Source of the DNA: Eunapius fragilis
Lineage: Eukaryota > Porifera > Demospongiae > Spongillida > Spongillidae
Direction: 5' to 3'
Assembly (NCBI GenBank): GCA_963681505.1
Contig: OY811971.1
Span: 11,483,242-11,547,241 of the forward strand
DNA length: 64,000 nucleotides
Shown piece by piece: positions 24,048 through 34,266 of this stretch. Both the position numbers and the translations under genes were made by a program. The notes beneath the pieces are model-generated. The model did no database searches. It saw only the letters and a program-made list of their open reading frames with translations, and was not told where the DNA came from. The stretch's first letter is position 1, and each line of letters begins with the position of its first letter.

Positions 24048-24330
24048 ATAGGTCATTGGTGGTTCAATCGCTACATTAGCTTTATCTTTGCACCCATCTG
24101 AGTACGTTTCCGCACATCTCTCTCGCACATTATTATCGAGTGGTGGATACATGCAGTGTCGGATTCTTTGTATAGGCTTCTCGCTGCCTTTATATGTCAG
24201 TGGTAGTTCAATCGCTACCTTTGTTTATTTTTCCGCACGTCCCTCTCACACTCAGGTATAATATGATTATTACCGAATGGAGGTGTTAGATTCTGTGTTC
24301 AAGCCTCTTCGCTGCCTGTATATATATGTT
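24048..24330. repeat. Two diverged tandem copies of a ~145-bp unit
   Basis: Shared landmarks in order are: GGT(C)A(T)TGGT(G)GTTCAATCGCTAC, then TTTCCGCAC(A/G)TC(T)CTCTC, then a G(A)TTCT(T)TGT segment, then CTTC(T)TCGCTGCCT. They occur at about 24050-24195 and again at about 24197-24325. Confidence 0.7.
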
Positions 24331-24581
24331 CATTCAGGAAATTCTAAAGCCATTGGTATAAATGGCGCTCTTTAGAACCGTTCTTATCCCGAGTTATGCT
24401 CTCCTGAAAAGTACAAAAACGACAATGGTGAAAAATAGGAGAATAACACGCGCTTTTTTTGGCAAACAGTCAGAAGACTTCAACGTTTTGCCTTCTGGTT
24501 CGTTAGCATCAAAGAGCTAAAACTATCCGTTTCTCGGTACGCGAGTTATTCACGGGTCGCGTGTTTTTAATGATGTCATGA

Positions 24582-26026
24582 CAGGGCCCGCGGAGGGTAT
24601 TATAAAGTGGGGGGGGGGGGGGGGGCACAGATTTCAGTACTCCTCCATGTTAGCAATTAAGTTACAACACAACCTTTGCAGTTATGCATAGATATAACGC
24701 GCGCATAGCACAATAATACCTCATATCGATCTATACAGGGTGATTGGAAAGTCGCGCAAAATGGTATAACTCTAGAATTGAACATTTTAATAAACTGAGC
24801 AGTAACTTTTAAATTTGATTCATGCTTGAACGAAGCCAAGTTTTCAAACTACGAGCGGTCGACAAAGATCTTTCACTAACTGCCTTAGCCTGGATTGACC
24901 AAGATCAGTTTAAATATAGGGAAGTCTGTCAGTAACAATCTCCATAACAAGGCACTTGTCACATTGCAAGTATGGCTAGCTTCGGGTGCACATGCAGGTA
25001 TGTCGTCTGGTAAAGTATACACGGTCATCATCATCATCTTCGTTTGGCACATCTGCAGTACCACGTGCTTCTCATTACTCGAATTAAAATATTCTACCGA
25101 TATCTTTAAGCATGGTTGGATTACTAGGAAGAACGTAGCTATGTTATATATTAAGGAGATTCGCCCATTGCATATGTAGCGGACCGACACGGCAATTAAG
25201 AATTCGAATCCAATCGGTTGGCAGGCTATCTAGCACAAGTCGGAGTTCCCTAGCCCCATCGTCAAGCAAACAATCAAATCACTATGACTTGAGGTGGATA
25301 CATTGCACAATAACAAAACAACAAAAGGCTGGTCGCGCGGTGCGCCTGCATGCTTGTGTGTACGTATTACATGCATAATTATACTGCATCGTTACATTTT
25401 TAACACGCGGTTTACGACAGATGGGGGGAAATATTGGAGAAAATATAATATTCATAATTCCCTCGTATAGTTTTTTTTTTTTTTGCTAAACATGTTTAAT
25501 AATACTCCAATCATTATAGATAAAATGTGAAAAGTAAAGAATTAGCAGGCATATATACAATTTTCGTATTGTAACCTTTAAAAACCAGCTCATTATATAT
25601 AGTTTTAACGATGTGCCTCAGCATTCAAGGTACAGTTCCGATATACACTATAGCCTATACTTAATAAATGGATGCAAAAGCGAATGTTATAAGAAGCAAT
25701 TTTATAAACCGAAAACCAATACAGTGGTATAAGTAGTGCGATCGACCAGGAATTGCATAGAAAAACAAAGGGCACCTGGCGCAGCATGTTTGCGGAATTG
25801 TCCGACAATACGAGCATGTATAAAACTCCATAGGGCAGTCGCAGTACGTACTGAGTTTTAAATACTGCAAGAATAATCATACAAACCACTAGGAAGGAAT
25901 TATTCCCAAAAATAATCAAGATTTCCCCGCGTCTATCATAAACCGCGTGTTAAAAATAAAAATTCATCGGCCAAAAAAAGTGTGGGAGCAGCTGCCCCCC
26001 TTGCTCCCCCGGCTCCGCGGGCCCTG
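24582..26026. mobile_element. 1,445-bp non-autonomous element, CAGGGCCCGCGGAG ends, CATGA target duplication
   Basis: Starts CAGGGCCCGCGGAG and ends CTCCGCGGGCCCTG. A perfect 5-bp target duplication CATGA flanks it (24577-24581 and 26027-26031). A G-run lies just inside the left end (24609-24625) and C-rich sequence just inside the right end. The interior holds a fragment of the CAGGGTG MITE and two short hydrophobic frames, but no recognisable transposase. The 5-bp duplication and G/C-rich layout link it to the elements at 31158, 32252 and 52250. Confidence 0.85.
24736..24825 (+). repeat. Truncated copy of the CAGGGTG MITE
   Basis: About 85 bp (CAGGGTGATTGGAAAGTCGC onward, including the shared AATAAACTGAGCAGTAACTT) match the left part of the MITE at 19018-19208. 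The right terminus is missing. It is nested in the 24582-26026 element. Confidence 0.8.
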
Positions 26027-26249
26027 CATGACACGACACAAATCCAATATGCAACCTAGCAATGTAGGTTCCTATATGATAAGTTAAGACTCATTTATTA
26101 TATGAATTAAAATAATGCACAACTTGGGTCTCTATGTAATACTATGATTTTCTATTTCTTACCAATGTAGGATGCTGAGTTTTCGATCGGTAATAATAAT
26201 CTACTACCTTGCATACTGTATCAGTAAAGGGAAATCGGAGCTGATGTTG

Positions 26250-29200
26250 TTAAAATGTACCTTCATTGTTACTCCAAACGGTACCTGGCAACATATCCTG
26301 CAATACTCTAGACTACTATGTTAAAATCCATCCGTGTACTTACAATCAAATACAAAACTTTGCTTATTGAATGGTAGGCATATACTGAGCACAAAAAACA
26401 TGACTAAAGTAATCAATGCCTCAAACATAACTTTGATTGGTTTTGGAGACCTTGTTCCACGCTCCATAAAGGACAAAGCAAGGCAATTCAACTTTAGTGT
26501 TACGTCTCAAGATGAAAATATTGAATTTCTTGAACCAATGACTATAATCGAATGTAACAGTAGTAATTCTGGCTTTCTTTTTAATAGTATCAATAGCCTA
26601 TCACTCATTAACCTTTCAATAGTGAACTGTGGAGCAAATTCAACTCATGCTGGCATATACTCATAACATCAGTGGATTTTTTAGTTGCATGCCTCCGGGT
26701 TGCTACGTAGCTATTCTCATGATCAATGTCTCCAACCTCCACATTGAATCCATCTCAATACAGAACAGCACAGGGTATGGCTTCCTGGGAATAAACATTC
26801 TTGGACATTCTGTGATCACTAGATCATCGTTTGTGGGGAACAATCAGATTGTGAAGAGTTACCTCCAGCAATATAATCAATTCGTTTATTGCAGATCTTC
26901 TTCTACATCAACAATCATACCACATCAAACAGATATGTGGGAGGCAATGCTATGTTCATTTATGGTGACACAGAAGAGAATTATTCTTCTGCACCCATCC
27001 TTGATATATCCTCCTGTTTGTTTGCTCTAGGTGTTGATGGCTCAATAGGGTCAAATTTAACTGCACTAGAAGTAACCTTGGGAACTGGCCTCAATGTCTT
27101 TTTGTATCAAACCTCATATAAGGCTCAAATTGTCATCACAAACACAATAGCATACAGAAATCAGGGAAATGATGGTGGAAATCTCCAATTTGTTATAAGT
27201 CCTGTAAGCTGTGACGTTATCCTGTTAAATGTCATGCATCAAAGGAATAGGTTATAGAGGCAGCAGTTTGCAATATATACTTAACCCTTCTTCAAATGGC
27301 AATTCTACAGTCCAAGTGGTTAACTCAACATTTGAATCTGAGTTCAACACTCCTTACGGTGTTCAGATCTATGTAACATCATTGTGGAGTTTCTCCATTC
27401 AATTTGAGCAGTGTAACTTCAAAACTAGTTTGTATTTAAATTCATCAAACCCCAACACATGGATCCTGATAAATAACTCCATTTTCAGTGTTACAGGATG
27501 CTGTAGCGGCATAAAAACAAGGAAAACTGCTGTTAATATTCAAAATTGCAGCTTCGGTAATTATGCTGGTATTATTAGAGAAAGTAGTTCAATATATGTT
27601 GCCAGCAGTACATTTTCAAACATCCAGACCAGTGCCCTATCTCTTTATGATAGTGATCTAATCCTTTCTGGCAACATCAATTTTACTAATAACAATATGG
27701 CTCAAGGTAATGGTGGAGCTCTTTTGTTGTCATACTCCAATATAATTTTCAAAGCTCCTGTTGATGTGTCTTTCATTAACAATAGTGCATCCTTCTTAGG
27801 AGGTGCAATCTATATTCTAAAAAATAAAGAACAAGACGAATGCAACGTTTTATTTGATGATCCTAATGGTACAGAGACTAGTCCTGGAGTTCATATTTAC
27901 TTCTCTGATAACAACGCAAATGCAGCAGGTGATATTCTCTATGGAGGGGATTTCGGCATATGCACGTATGATTGTTCACTATCACCAAACTACTGTACAA
28001 ATAATGTAGGCATGACAGAAAAAATTCTAGCTATTGCAACCTCATGTAAAGGATTACCACGGTGTGGCAATGATTTTGCAACAAATCCATCAATGATATC
28101 ATCAGATTCTCAAGCTGTCTGCAGCTGTACAAATACTTCAATAGATTGTTTTTCACACCAAGATAGCAGTATGCTAGTTGTGTATCCAGGACAAACTATC
28201 TTCATCCCTATAGCAACAGTTGGTCAGTTATATGGAACATCACCTGATATTATTCTAAGTTACACCTGTGATGTGAGTGATACCCAGATGAATGAGAACT
28301 GTACTGCCCCATCATTATCAGGAAAACCACAGCAAACAACGAAGTATTGCAGCAACTTTAGCTACCAAGTACTAGGATATGACAACCAGGTTAAATATAT
28401 TTCTGTCCATTTGTTATCAAAAACCGTACTCTTCAGTCAGTCTGCTGGTACTGGCACATATTCTGTATTTCTCAAAGTCTCACAGTGTCCATTTGCAATG
28501 GGCTTTATTTGGAATAACACAACAAAAAAATGCGACTGCAATTACTTAATAGCATATGGTGCTAATTGTGATATTAATACACTAACAGTCTCCAAAACTG
28601 GTTCACTGTGGATAGGAAATAGCTCAAGTGGAGATATAGCAGTTCACACTCACTGTCCCTTTGACTACTGTAATCCAGCTTACTTAAACAGCAGTCTAGT
28701 TAACCAGGATGAACAATGTAACTATAATCGTAGTGGAGTCTTGTGTGGAGGATGCAAGGCAAACTTGAGTGCTGTTTTTGGTAGTGCACAGTGCAGGCTG
28801 TGTACAAATCACTATATATGGCTTCTGATTCCAATTTTAGTGATCGGTGTTGTCCTGATGGCCTTGGTATTCCTTCTCAACTGCACTGTGTCTGTTGGAA
28901 CATTCAATGGCCTCATTCTGTATGCCAACATAATCAGGCCTGGGATAATCAATTTATTACCAATCACCAATAAGAATGGTTTTGAGCGGTTTCTCCTAGT
29001 ATTCATAGATTGGTTGAACCTAGACTTAGGAATTGAGACATGTTTCTATGATGGCATGGATGTATTGGGCAAGACCTGGCTGCAATTATTGTTTCCGTTG
29101 TATATCCTAGCCCTGATAGGGACCGTCATCATTGGAAGCAGAAGGTCATCTAAACTGGCATGGCTCAGTAAACGCAACGCAGTACCTGTTCTGGCAACAC

Positions 29201-29991
29201 TGATCTTGCTTACTTTTACAAAGGTTTTTCAAACCGTTGCAATGATCTTCTCATTCACTAATCTACAGATAGCCAAATCTCCGCCAGTGTGGCTGGGTGA
29301 CAGTAACATATTATATGTCCGAGGGAAACATGTATACCTATTTATAATAGGATTATTGGTAACTGCAGTTTTCATTATTCCATATACCTCTATACTACTC
29401 TTAGCACCATGGCTACAGGCAAAATCACACTTCAAAATTCTTCATTGGGTGAATAAATTCAAACCATTCATTGATGCCTATCAGGCTCCATTCAAGGATC
29501 AGTATCGTTACTGGCCTGGTGTACACCTCATGATGCGTGTTGTGCTTTACCTTGTGTTCACCACTAATCAAATTAATGATATCAGTGTCAACCTCCTAGC
29601 ATGTGCTGTCGTTGGATGTATCTATTGCACGATCATAAGCTTTTTTTCCGTTTACAAAAATTGGTTAATGAATATTCTGGAGACAATCTTCTGGATCAAT
29701 TTGGTGTGCTTGTCAATATCAATGTTGTATGTTCACAGTATCATATACGATAGATATAATACTATTATTATGATCAGCACAGGGTGCAGTTTTATTATGT
29801 TTATTGCGATAGCAGCATTTCATTTTCATATACTGCTCAAGAATACCGTCTTCAAGGGTATTGTAATGCCTAATAGCACTCTGAATTTTCTGCAATGCCA
29901 ATACCCACAAGCAGTGCCTGAAATAACACCACTGGACAAAAATGATGATGATGTACTCCGGGAGACTATTATGGATTATGATACACTGTGA
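26250..29991 (+). pseudogene. Pmp-like beta-helix plus multi-TM membrane protein; N-terminal part frame-disrupted
   Basis: The frame from 27229 to 29991 is open for 920 codons. Its first ~270 residues are Asn/Ser-rich beta-helix repeats with chlamydial Pmp-type signatures (INFTNNNMAQGNGGALLL, VSFINNSASFLGGAIYI, SDNNANAAGDILYGG). A cysteine-rich region follows, with YNRSGVLCGGCKANLSAVFG at about residues 498-517. After that come 8-9 hydrophobic segments from about residue 528 and a ~35-residue cytoplasmic tail. Upstream, clear coding continues at 26334-26666, 26629-26890, 26901-27240 and before 26334 (CNTLDYYVKIHP), each in a different frame. One shift (about 26850-26900) could be a 51-bp GTGAAG...TTGCAG intron. 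The others lack splice signals and look like 1-base indels or assembly errors. It is a relative of the intact gene at 49814. A surface receptor or adhesion role is only inferred. Confidence 0.75.
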
Positions 29992-30787
29992 CTTTTTTTT
30001 TTAATGCCATGCAGTACGTTATTATATTACATATTCTATTAGTCATCTACACTTGTTTACATTATTATCTGCGTGCATAGATCACACAGTGTACTTACTG
30101 CTATACTTACTATTCATTCATTACAATTTATATTACGTGTCATATATTGTAGTACTCGAACAAATGGACCAGTTGCATACGGAATGTTCTTAGTGGTAAT
30201 AACAGCTGGTGGCTGTCGTGAACTTGAAATCTGTGGAATTGTATGAATACTTGCGCTTCCAATGTAACAGTTATATAAACTCAACAGCCATCTATCGGGG
30301 ATGTACACCGTTAACTTTGTGCACCGTGACGAAAGATTGAATAGCTGATCATGTCGAGCGACTTCGTTTTACGTGGCAAATTGTAGAGCGTATCACAAAT
30401 GAGCATAAGCAGTGAGGTTACTCTCAGTGTCAGTGCGCATGACGATATATCCTGAAGCCAATGTTTCTAAACCCTACAAAGATACAATTATCTGACGGTG
30501 GTTTCTGTGAGAGGCATCGACATTCCCTGCGCTTGGAAAAAGCAGCGGACCTTGTGATGCATGGCCGTATACGACTTTCAAAGTTTGGGGGGTCTATAAT
30601 GACTGGGGGTTGGGTGCAGAAGGGGGTGTGCCCCTGCTGCCACCAGATATGGGGTTCGGGGGACCGTTGTATAAGCTCCCCCAATACAAAGCCCCAGCCG
30701 CTTTATCTTTTTCCTTATTTATTGTTAGCGAAAAACATTAAATGCAGAAATTGACCCGGCTCTATATGGTATAAGCAACAAATGCTA
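29992..30787. other. No gene recognised
   Basis: Immediately after the stop the sequence is AT-rich. A plus frame at 30461-30754 contains VCPCCHQIWGSGD, but it has no family resemblance and a G-rich block around 30590-30660. Nothing more is supported. Confidence 0.4.
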
Positions 30788-31145
30788 TTGCTGTATATTT
30801 TAGTTAGTTGATCTTTTCAAAAATCACTTGCCGCCGCGGAGATTTTTTGATTAGCTTAACCTTTGTCATTTCTTCGATAGTGTCTAGTGTATCACGAAGG
30901 ATTACATTACTGCGTCGTGAACAGCTAAGTTCAGAGCATGGCCATAGCAATGGGTATACAAAGCTCTATGCTCTTTTCGAAGTATAGTAGTTGATACACC
31001 TGTTTTACAGCCTGCCATTGAACTAGCCCCATCGTAGCAATTCTGAAGTGAAAGGGATAACCTCAGAAAATGTCTTCTATATTTCGGATGATGCTTTCTG
31101 CAGTGATAGAGTCCATGCTGTGAACTAACTTCACCATACTCTACT
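30788..31145 (-). pseudogene. hAT-like (ZMYM/DUF4371 type) transposase remnant
   Basis: Minus-strand reading gives HSMDSITAESIIRNIEDIF, then after a frame shift QNCYDGASSMAGCKTGVSTT and ALYTHCYGHALNLAVHDAVM. After another break it gives LRDTLDTIEEMTKVKLIKKS. These match the CYDGASxMSG ... YxHCxxHxLNLxV ... RDTLDTxxEIxKLIKxSP blocks of hAT-derived transposases. Two frame breaks show it is dead. Its 5' part is cut by the MITE at 31158-31659; the GACCG target duplication marks the break point. Confidence 0.8.
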
Positions 31146-31157
31146 CACGATCGACCG

Positions 31158-31659
31158 CAGCGGCGGATCCAGGGGGGGGGCACTCGGGGCACGTGCCCCC
31201 CCCCCCCCCCCCCCCCTTCATTAATAAATTCATAACTTTTCGGGCCGCATTTTATAATATAGCTGCACGATTGCGCTGTCTATTGATATCCGCACGCATG
31301 AACTCTACTACTGTACTATATCCCGGGCCCCCCGATACGCGATCATACTTCCCCCCCCCCCGCCCTTCGTATCGGGCCAGAAACCAACAGCACCCCCCCC
31401 CCCCCCCCCCCCCGCTCTTCGTTTTGGGCCAGAATCCGACAGCACCCCCCCCCCCCCCCCCCCCGCTCCTCGTATCGGGCCATAAACCGACAGCACCCCC
31501 CCCCCCCCCCCCCCGCTCCTCGTATCGGGCCATAAACCGACAGCACCCCCCCCCCCCCCCCCCCCCCCGCTTTTCGTATCGGGCCAGAAGCCGACCCCAC
31601 CCCCAGCCACACCCACCATCCGTGCCCCCCCCCCCCCCCAAAACCTGTATCCGCCGCTG
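31158..31659. mobile_element. 502-bp G/C-tract MITE, CAGCGGCGGAT ends, GACCG target duplication
   Basis: Starts CAGCGGCGGATCCAGGGGG and ends CCTGTATCCGCCGCTG. The 5-bp duplication GACCG is at 31153-31157 and 31660-31664. It contains a tandem array of at least four ~55-bp units, each a long C-run followed by CGCT(C/T)(C/T)TCGTATCGGGCCA and AACCGACAGCA. Long Pro- or Gly-rich frames here are artefacts of the C/G runs. Confidence 0.9.
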
Positions 31660-31927
31660 GACCGCTATCAATGATTACAGACATTTACAGCAGTAAGTAG
31701 TTAACGCTAATTATACGAGATACGGTTAACATTTTAATATTTTCTCTCAAGGTAAATTTTGGGGGGGCTCAAGCCCCCCTTTGTCTACGGCAACTTTTAG
31801 TCTACTAAACATATTGCGCCATCTTCTGAAGCGTTCTTCTTACTGAGCAAAATCAGGCGATGGCTCGTATATACTCATATACACAGTTCTATTTGCTTGG
31901 CAATGATCGCAAGCGTGCTGTATCTAG

Positions 31928-32030
31928 TCTCGTACCCAGACCCACATCGCAGCTGCGGATGGAATACATCACCGCCTACGCGAGTAGTGGGTCTGGTGTC
32001 CTCCTGTACAAATTTCTGTCCAGCGTCATG
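31928..32030 (+). repeat. Transposon-end repeat, TAGTCTCGTACCCAGACCC
   Basis: About 103 bp, starting TAGTCTCGTACCCAGACCC and ending near AAATTTCTGTCCAGCG, with an internal inverted pair CCAGACCCAC / GTGGGTCTGG. It recurs inverted at 34161-34266, next to a RecQ-like exon, and its first ~40 bp recur at 23985-24023. Confidence 0.8.
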
Positions 32031-32251
32031 TATGAATAATATTATCTTCCGCAAGAATGCAATTAGTGTGTTAATGCTTTAATTAGCAAGCTACAACATT
32101 TCTGGACCTCTCCCTTCTTTGTACAATATCTTCCCCCATTAAGGAAGTGATTATCAGTGCACTTAGCATTGGTATCACCCGATCCTAAACGCCAGCTTTT
32201 TGAATTATCTCTCATAAGCGAAGTTACTCCGGTCAAGATAAATGTAAGTTA

Positions 32252-32720
32252 CAGTGGCGTATCCAGGATTTCAGCGAGGGGGGTGCTTAAGGTCAGGCCC
32301 GATACGAGAAGCGGGAGGGGGGGAGGGGGTCGGTGTTTGGCCCGATACGAAAAGCGGGTAGGGTGGGGGGGTGGTGGTGCTGTCGGTTTCTGGCCTGATA
32401 CGAAAAGTGGGGGGGGGGGGGGGGGGGGGTATGATCGCGTATCGGGGGGCCCGGGATATAGTACACTAGTAGAGTTCATGCGTACAGGTATCAATAGGCA
32501 GCGCAAGCGTGCAGCTATTATAATAAAATGCGGCCCGAAAAGTTATGAATTTATATATGAAAGGACCTATGGCCGAGGGGGTGCTCAAGCACCCGGAGCA
32601 CCCCCCCCCCCCCCCCCCCTACTTGGATACGCTACAGAGATGCAGGTAACTAAGCGCGTGAATTAATGTTATTTAATAATTTCATACTCGAGACGGAGGG
32701 GGGTGCCCGAGCCCCCTGAG

Positions 32721-32756
<36 letters not shown>

Positions 32757-32766
32757 TACGCCACTG
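32252..32766. mobile_element. 515-bp G/C-tract MITE, CAGTGGCGTAT ends, AGTTA target duplication
   Basis: Starts CAGTGGCGTATCCAGGATT and ends CCTAAATACGCCACTG. The 5-bp duplication AGTTA is at 32247-32251 and 32767-32771. It shares internal sequence with the 31158 MITE (GATACGAAAAG runs, GGCCCGGGATATAGTACA, GCGGCCCGAAAAGTTATGAA in inverse). It contains a nested second end-like sequence (CTTGGATACGCTACAG, about 32621-32636), suggesting one related copy inserted in another. Confidence 0.9.
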
Positions 32767-32784
32767 AGTTATGCTGCATCACAA

Positions 32785-33600
32785 GTGCTGGGTCACAGCC
32801 TGCGGTGGGGAGCACCCCGCCAAGGCCTGCCCCCTTGCCTGGGACTACGTGAGCTCCAGCAACTGAAAGATCATCCTGACAAGGCCTGCGTCTCCTGACG
32901 ATGTGTCCATGGACCTCTCTTTCCTTTCACTGCACACACCCTACAACAGACCTCACTTTCCTTTCACTGCACGCAACCTAATTTCACTGTCCATTACTCC
33001 ACAATTGACAATGTGGTGGGGCTCCTTAGCAGATTTGAAAAAGGAGCCATGATGGCCAAGGTAGACCTAAAATCTGCATTCAGAATGGTTCCAATCCAGG
33101 CCTCTGAATGGAGTTCCCATTCAGAGGCCTGGATTGGAACCATTCTGAATGCTGATTTTGAGGAGGCTTCACCACCATATCCATCTTAATTCTGAAGCCA
33201 GAGCTGACATATGATAGTGGAACAGCTTCCTACCAACTTGGAATGGCATATTCATCTCCCCAGATTGGAAGAATGCAGAGTCCAATCCAGTTGTACACGG
33301 ATGCCTCTGGCACCTGTGGTGATGGGGCTTACTTGGATGGGGCCTGGTTCGGAGGCAACTGCCCACACTAGTGCCTCACAAGAGCTGGCAGAGCTCTAGA
33401 AGGTCGCCTAGAGACACCTCCTCCACAGAGCTGTAGCCCCTTCAACGTCCACCCCTACAGGGCAGGGATCAGGAAGTACTACGCCTTCTGCCACAAATTT
33501 AACCTGACCACTCTGCCAAGGAATCAAGCACTCCATCAACCTTTTTACTGGGTATATCTCAGTCAAACGGGGAGTGAGGAAGGATCGTCTATGGGAGAGG
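32785..33600 (+). pseudogene. DIRS-type retrotransposon remnants (zinc knuckle, RT, RNase H, recombinase N-term)
   Basis: Fragments appear in order. A CCHC knuckle HHKCWVTACGGEHPAKACP is at about 32777-32833. An RT block VGLLSRFEKGAMMAKVDLKS, then AFRMVPIQ, is at about 33015-33100. An RNase H block QLYTDASGTCGDGAYLDGAW is at about 33289-33350. A core-binding-like segment PYRAGIRKYYAFCHKFNLTT is at about 33450-33510. This order and these sequences match DIRS elements, which integrate with a tyrosine recombinase. Most of the RT after its first motif, and the recombinase catalytic domain, are missing, and frames change between blocks. Confidence 0.75.
33076..33152. repeat. Perfect 36-bp inverted repeat within the DIRS RT remnant
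   Basis: GCATTCAGAATGGTTCCAAT... (33076-33111) is followed by a 5-bp spacer and its exact inverse (33117-33152). Similarity extends several more bases on both sides with one mismatch. It duplicates RT coding sequence in inverse. Confidence 0.95.
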
Positions 33601-33875
33601 TAAGTTTATCAAAGTAGGCATGCTTACCCCTCTTGACTTCGTGCCTCAAGGGGGTAGGGACATGGTAGTGAAGGCAGAAAGGGGCGTTGAGGAAGCTGCT
33701 CTCCCGCGACCTGGGGTGGTGGGTCCTCTTGCGCCGCTTGAACTTCTTTTGGAGTCGCTGGACTCAGACGATGAGCTGCTTGATTATGAGCTGCTCTCCT
33801 AAGATGAGGATCGGCTGTGACATCGTTTCTCGCTCTTTGCCTTTTTGGCGCGATTGTGAGTGGCTTGCTTCGTAC

Positions 33876-34085
33876 CTCTAGAACCGATAGCTCGTCAAAT
33901 AAATACCCATAGCAGATCAGAACGCCGTAACCTGTTGGTAAGCTTACGAACGTGTCCCGACCACGGACCACGTCTTCGATGACTCGGAACTGTTCGTCCT
34001 TAACTTTGGCATACCCCATACGTTCACCCGCCGACTGAATCGCACGTATTACCTGTACATCATCCATCTCTAGCCTTACCGCCAT
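33876..34085 (-). pseudogene. RecQ-like helicase first exon lacking the Walker A lysine
   Basis: From ATG 34085 the minus frame contains MGYAKVKDEQFRVIEDVVRG followed by RDTFVSLPTGYG. This matches RecQ motif 0 and the start of motif I (GYxxFRxxQxxxI ... GRDxxVxxPTGxGKS). After PTGYG it goes straight to VLICYGYLFDEL; the expected Lys-Ser/Thr is absent, so ATP binding should fail. The exon ends at a good GTACGA donor after ELSVLE, and I find no continuation with helicase motifs Ia-III downstream. It lies directly downstream (on the minus strand) of the TAGTCTCGTACCCAGACCC repeat, suggesting it is the 5' end of a helicase-encoding transposon. Confidence 0.65.
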
Positions 34086-34160
34086 AACCGATAACTTCGA
34101 TAGATAACTAGAATATGCAATTAGCGCATACCTCAAATCTGATTGGTCGCTACAACATTC

Positions 34161-34266
34161 CGGCGCAACTGGACAGAAATTTGTACAGGAGGACACCAGA
34201 CCCACTACTCGCGTAGGCGGTGATGTATTCCACCCGCAGCTGCGATGTGGGTCTGGGTACGAGACT
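34161..34266 (-). repeat. Transposon-end repeat, inverse copy of 31928-32030
   Basis: Inverse of the repeat at 31928, ending CTGGGTACGAGACTA at 34266. Here the sequence past the repeat leads into the RecQ-like exon, whereas the copy at 31928 diverges right after GTCCAGCG. Confidence 0.85.

Noticed and set aside
25605-25919. 104-codon hydrophobic minus frame
   Set aside because: Lies in a non-autonomous element, has AT-rich composition and no family resemblance; hydrophobicity alone is weak evidence.
31252-31696. Proline-rich and glycine-rich frames of 100-167 codons
   Set aside because: C/G homopolymer runs inside a MITE.
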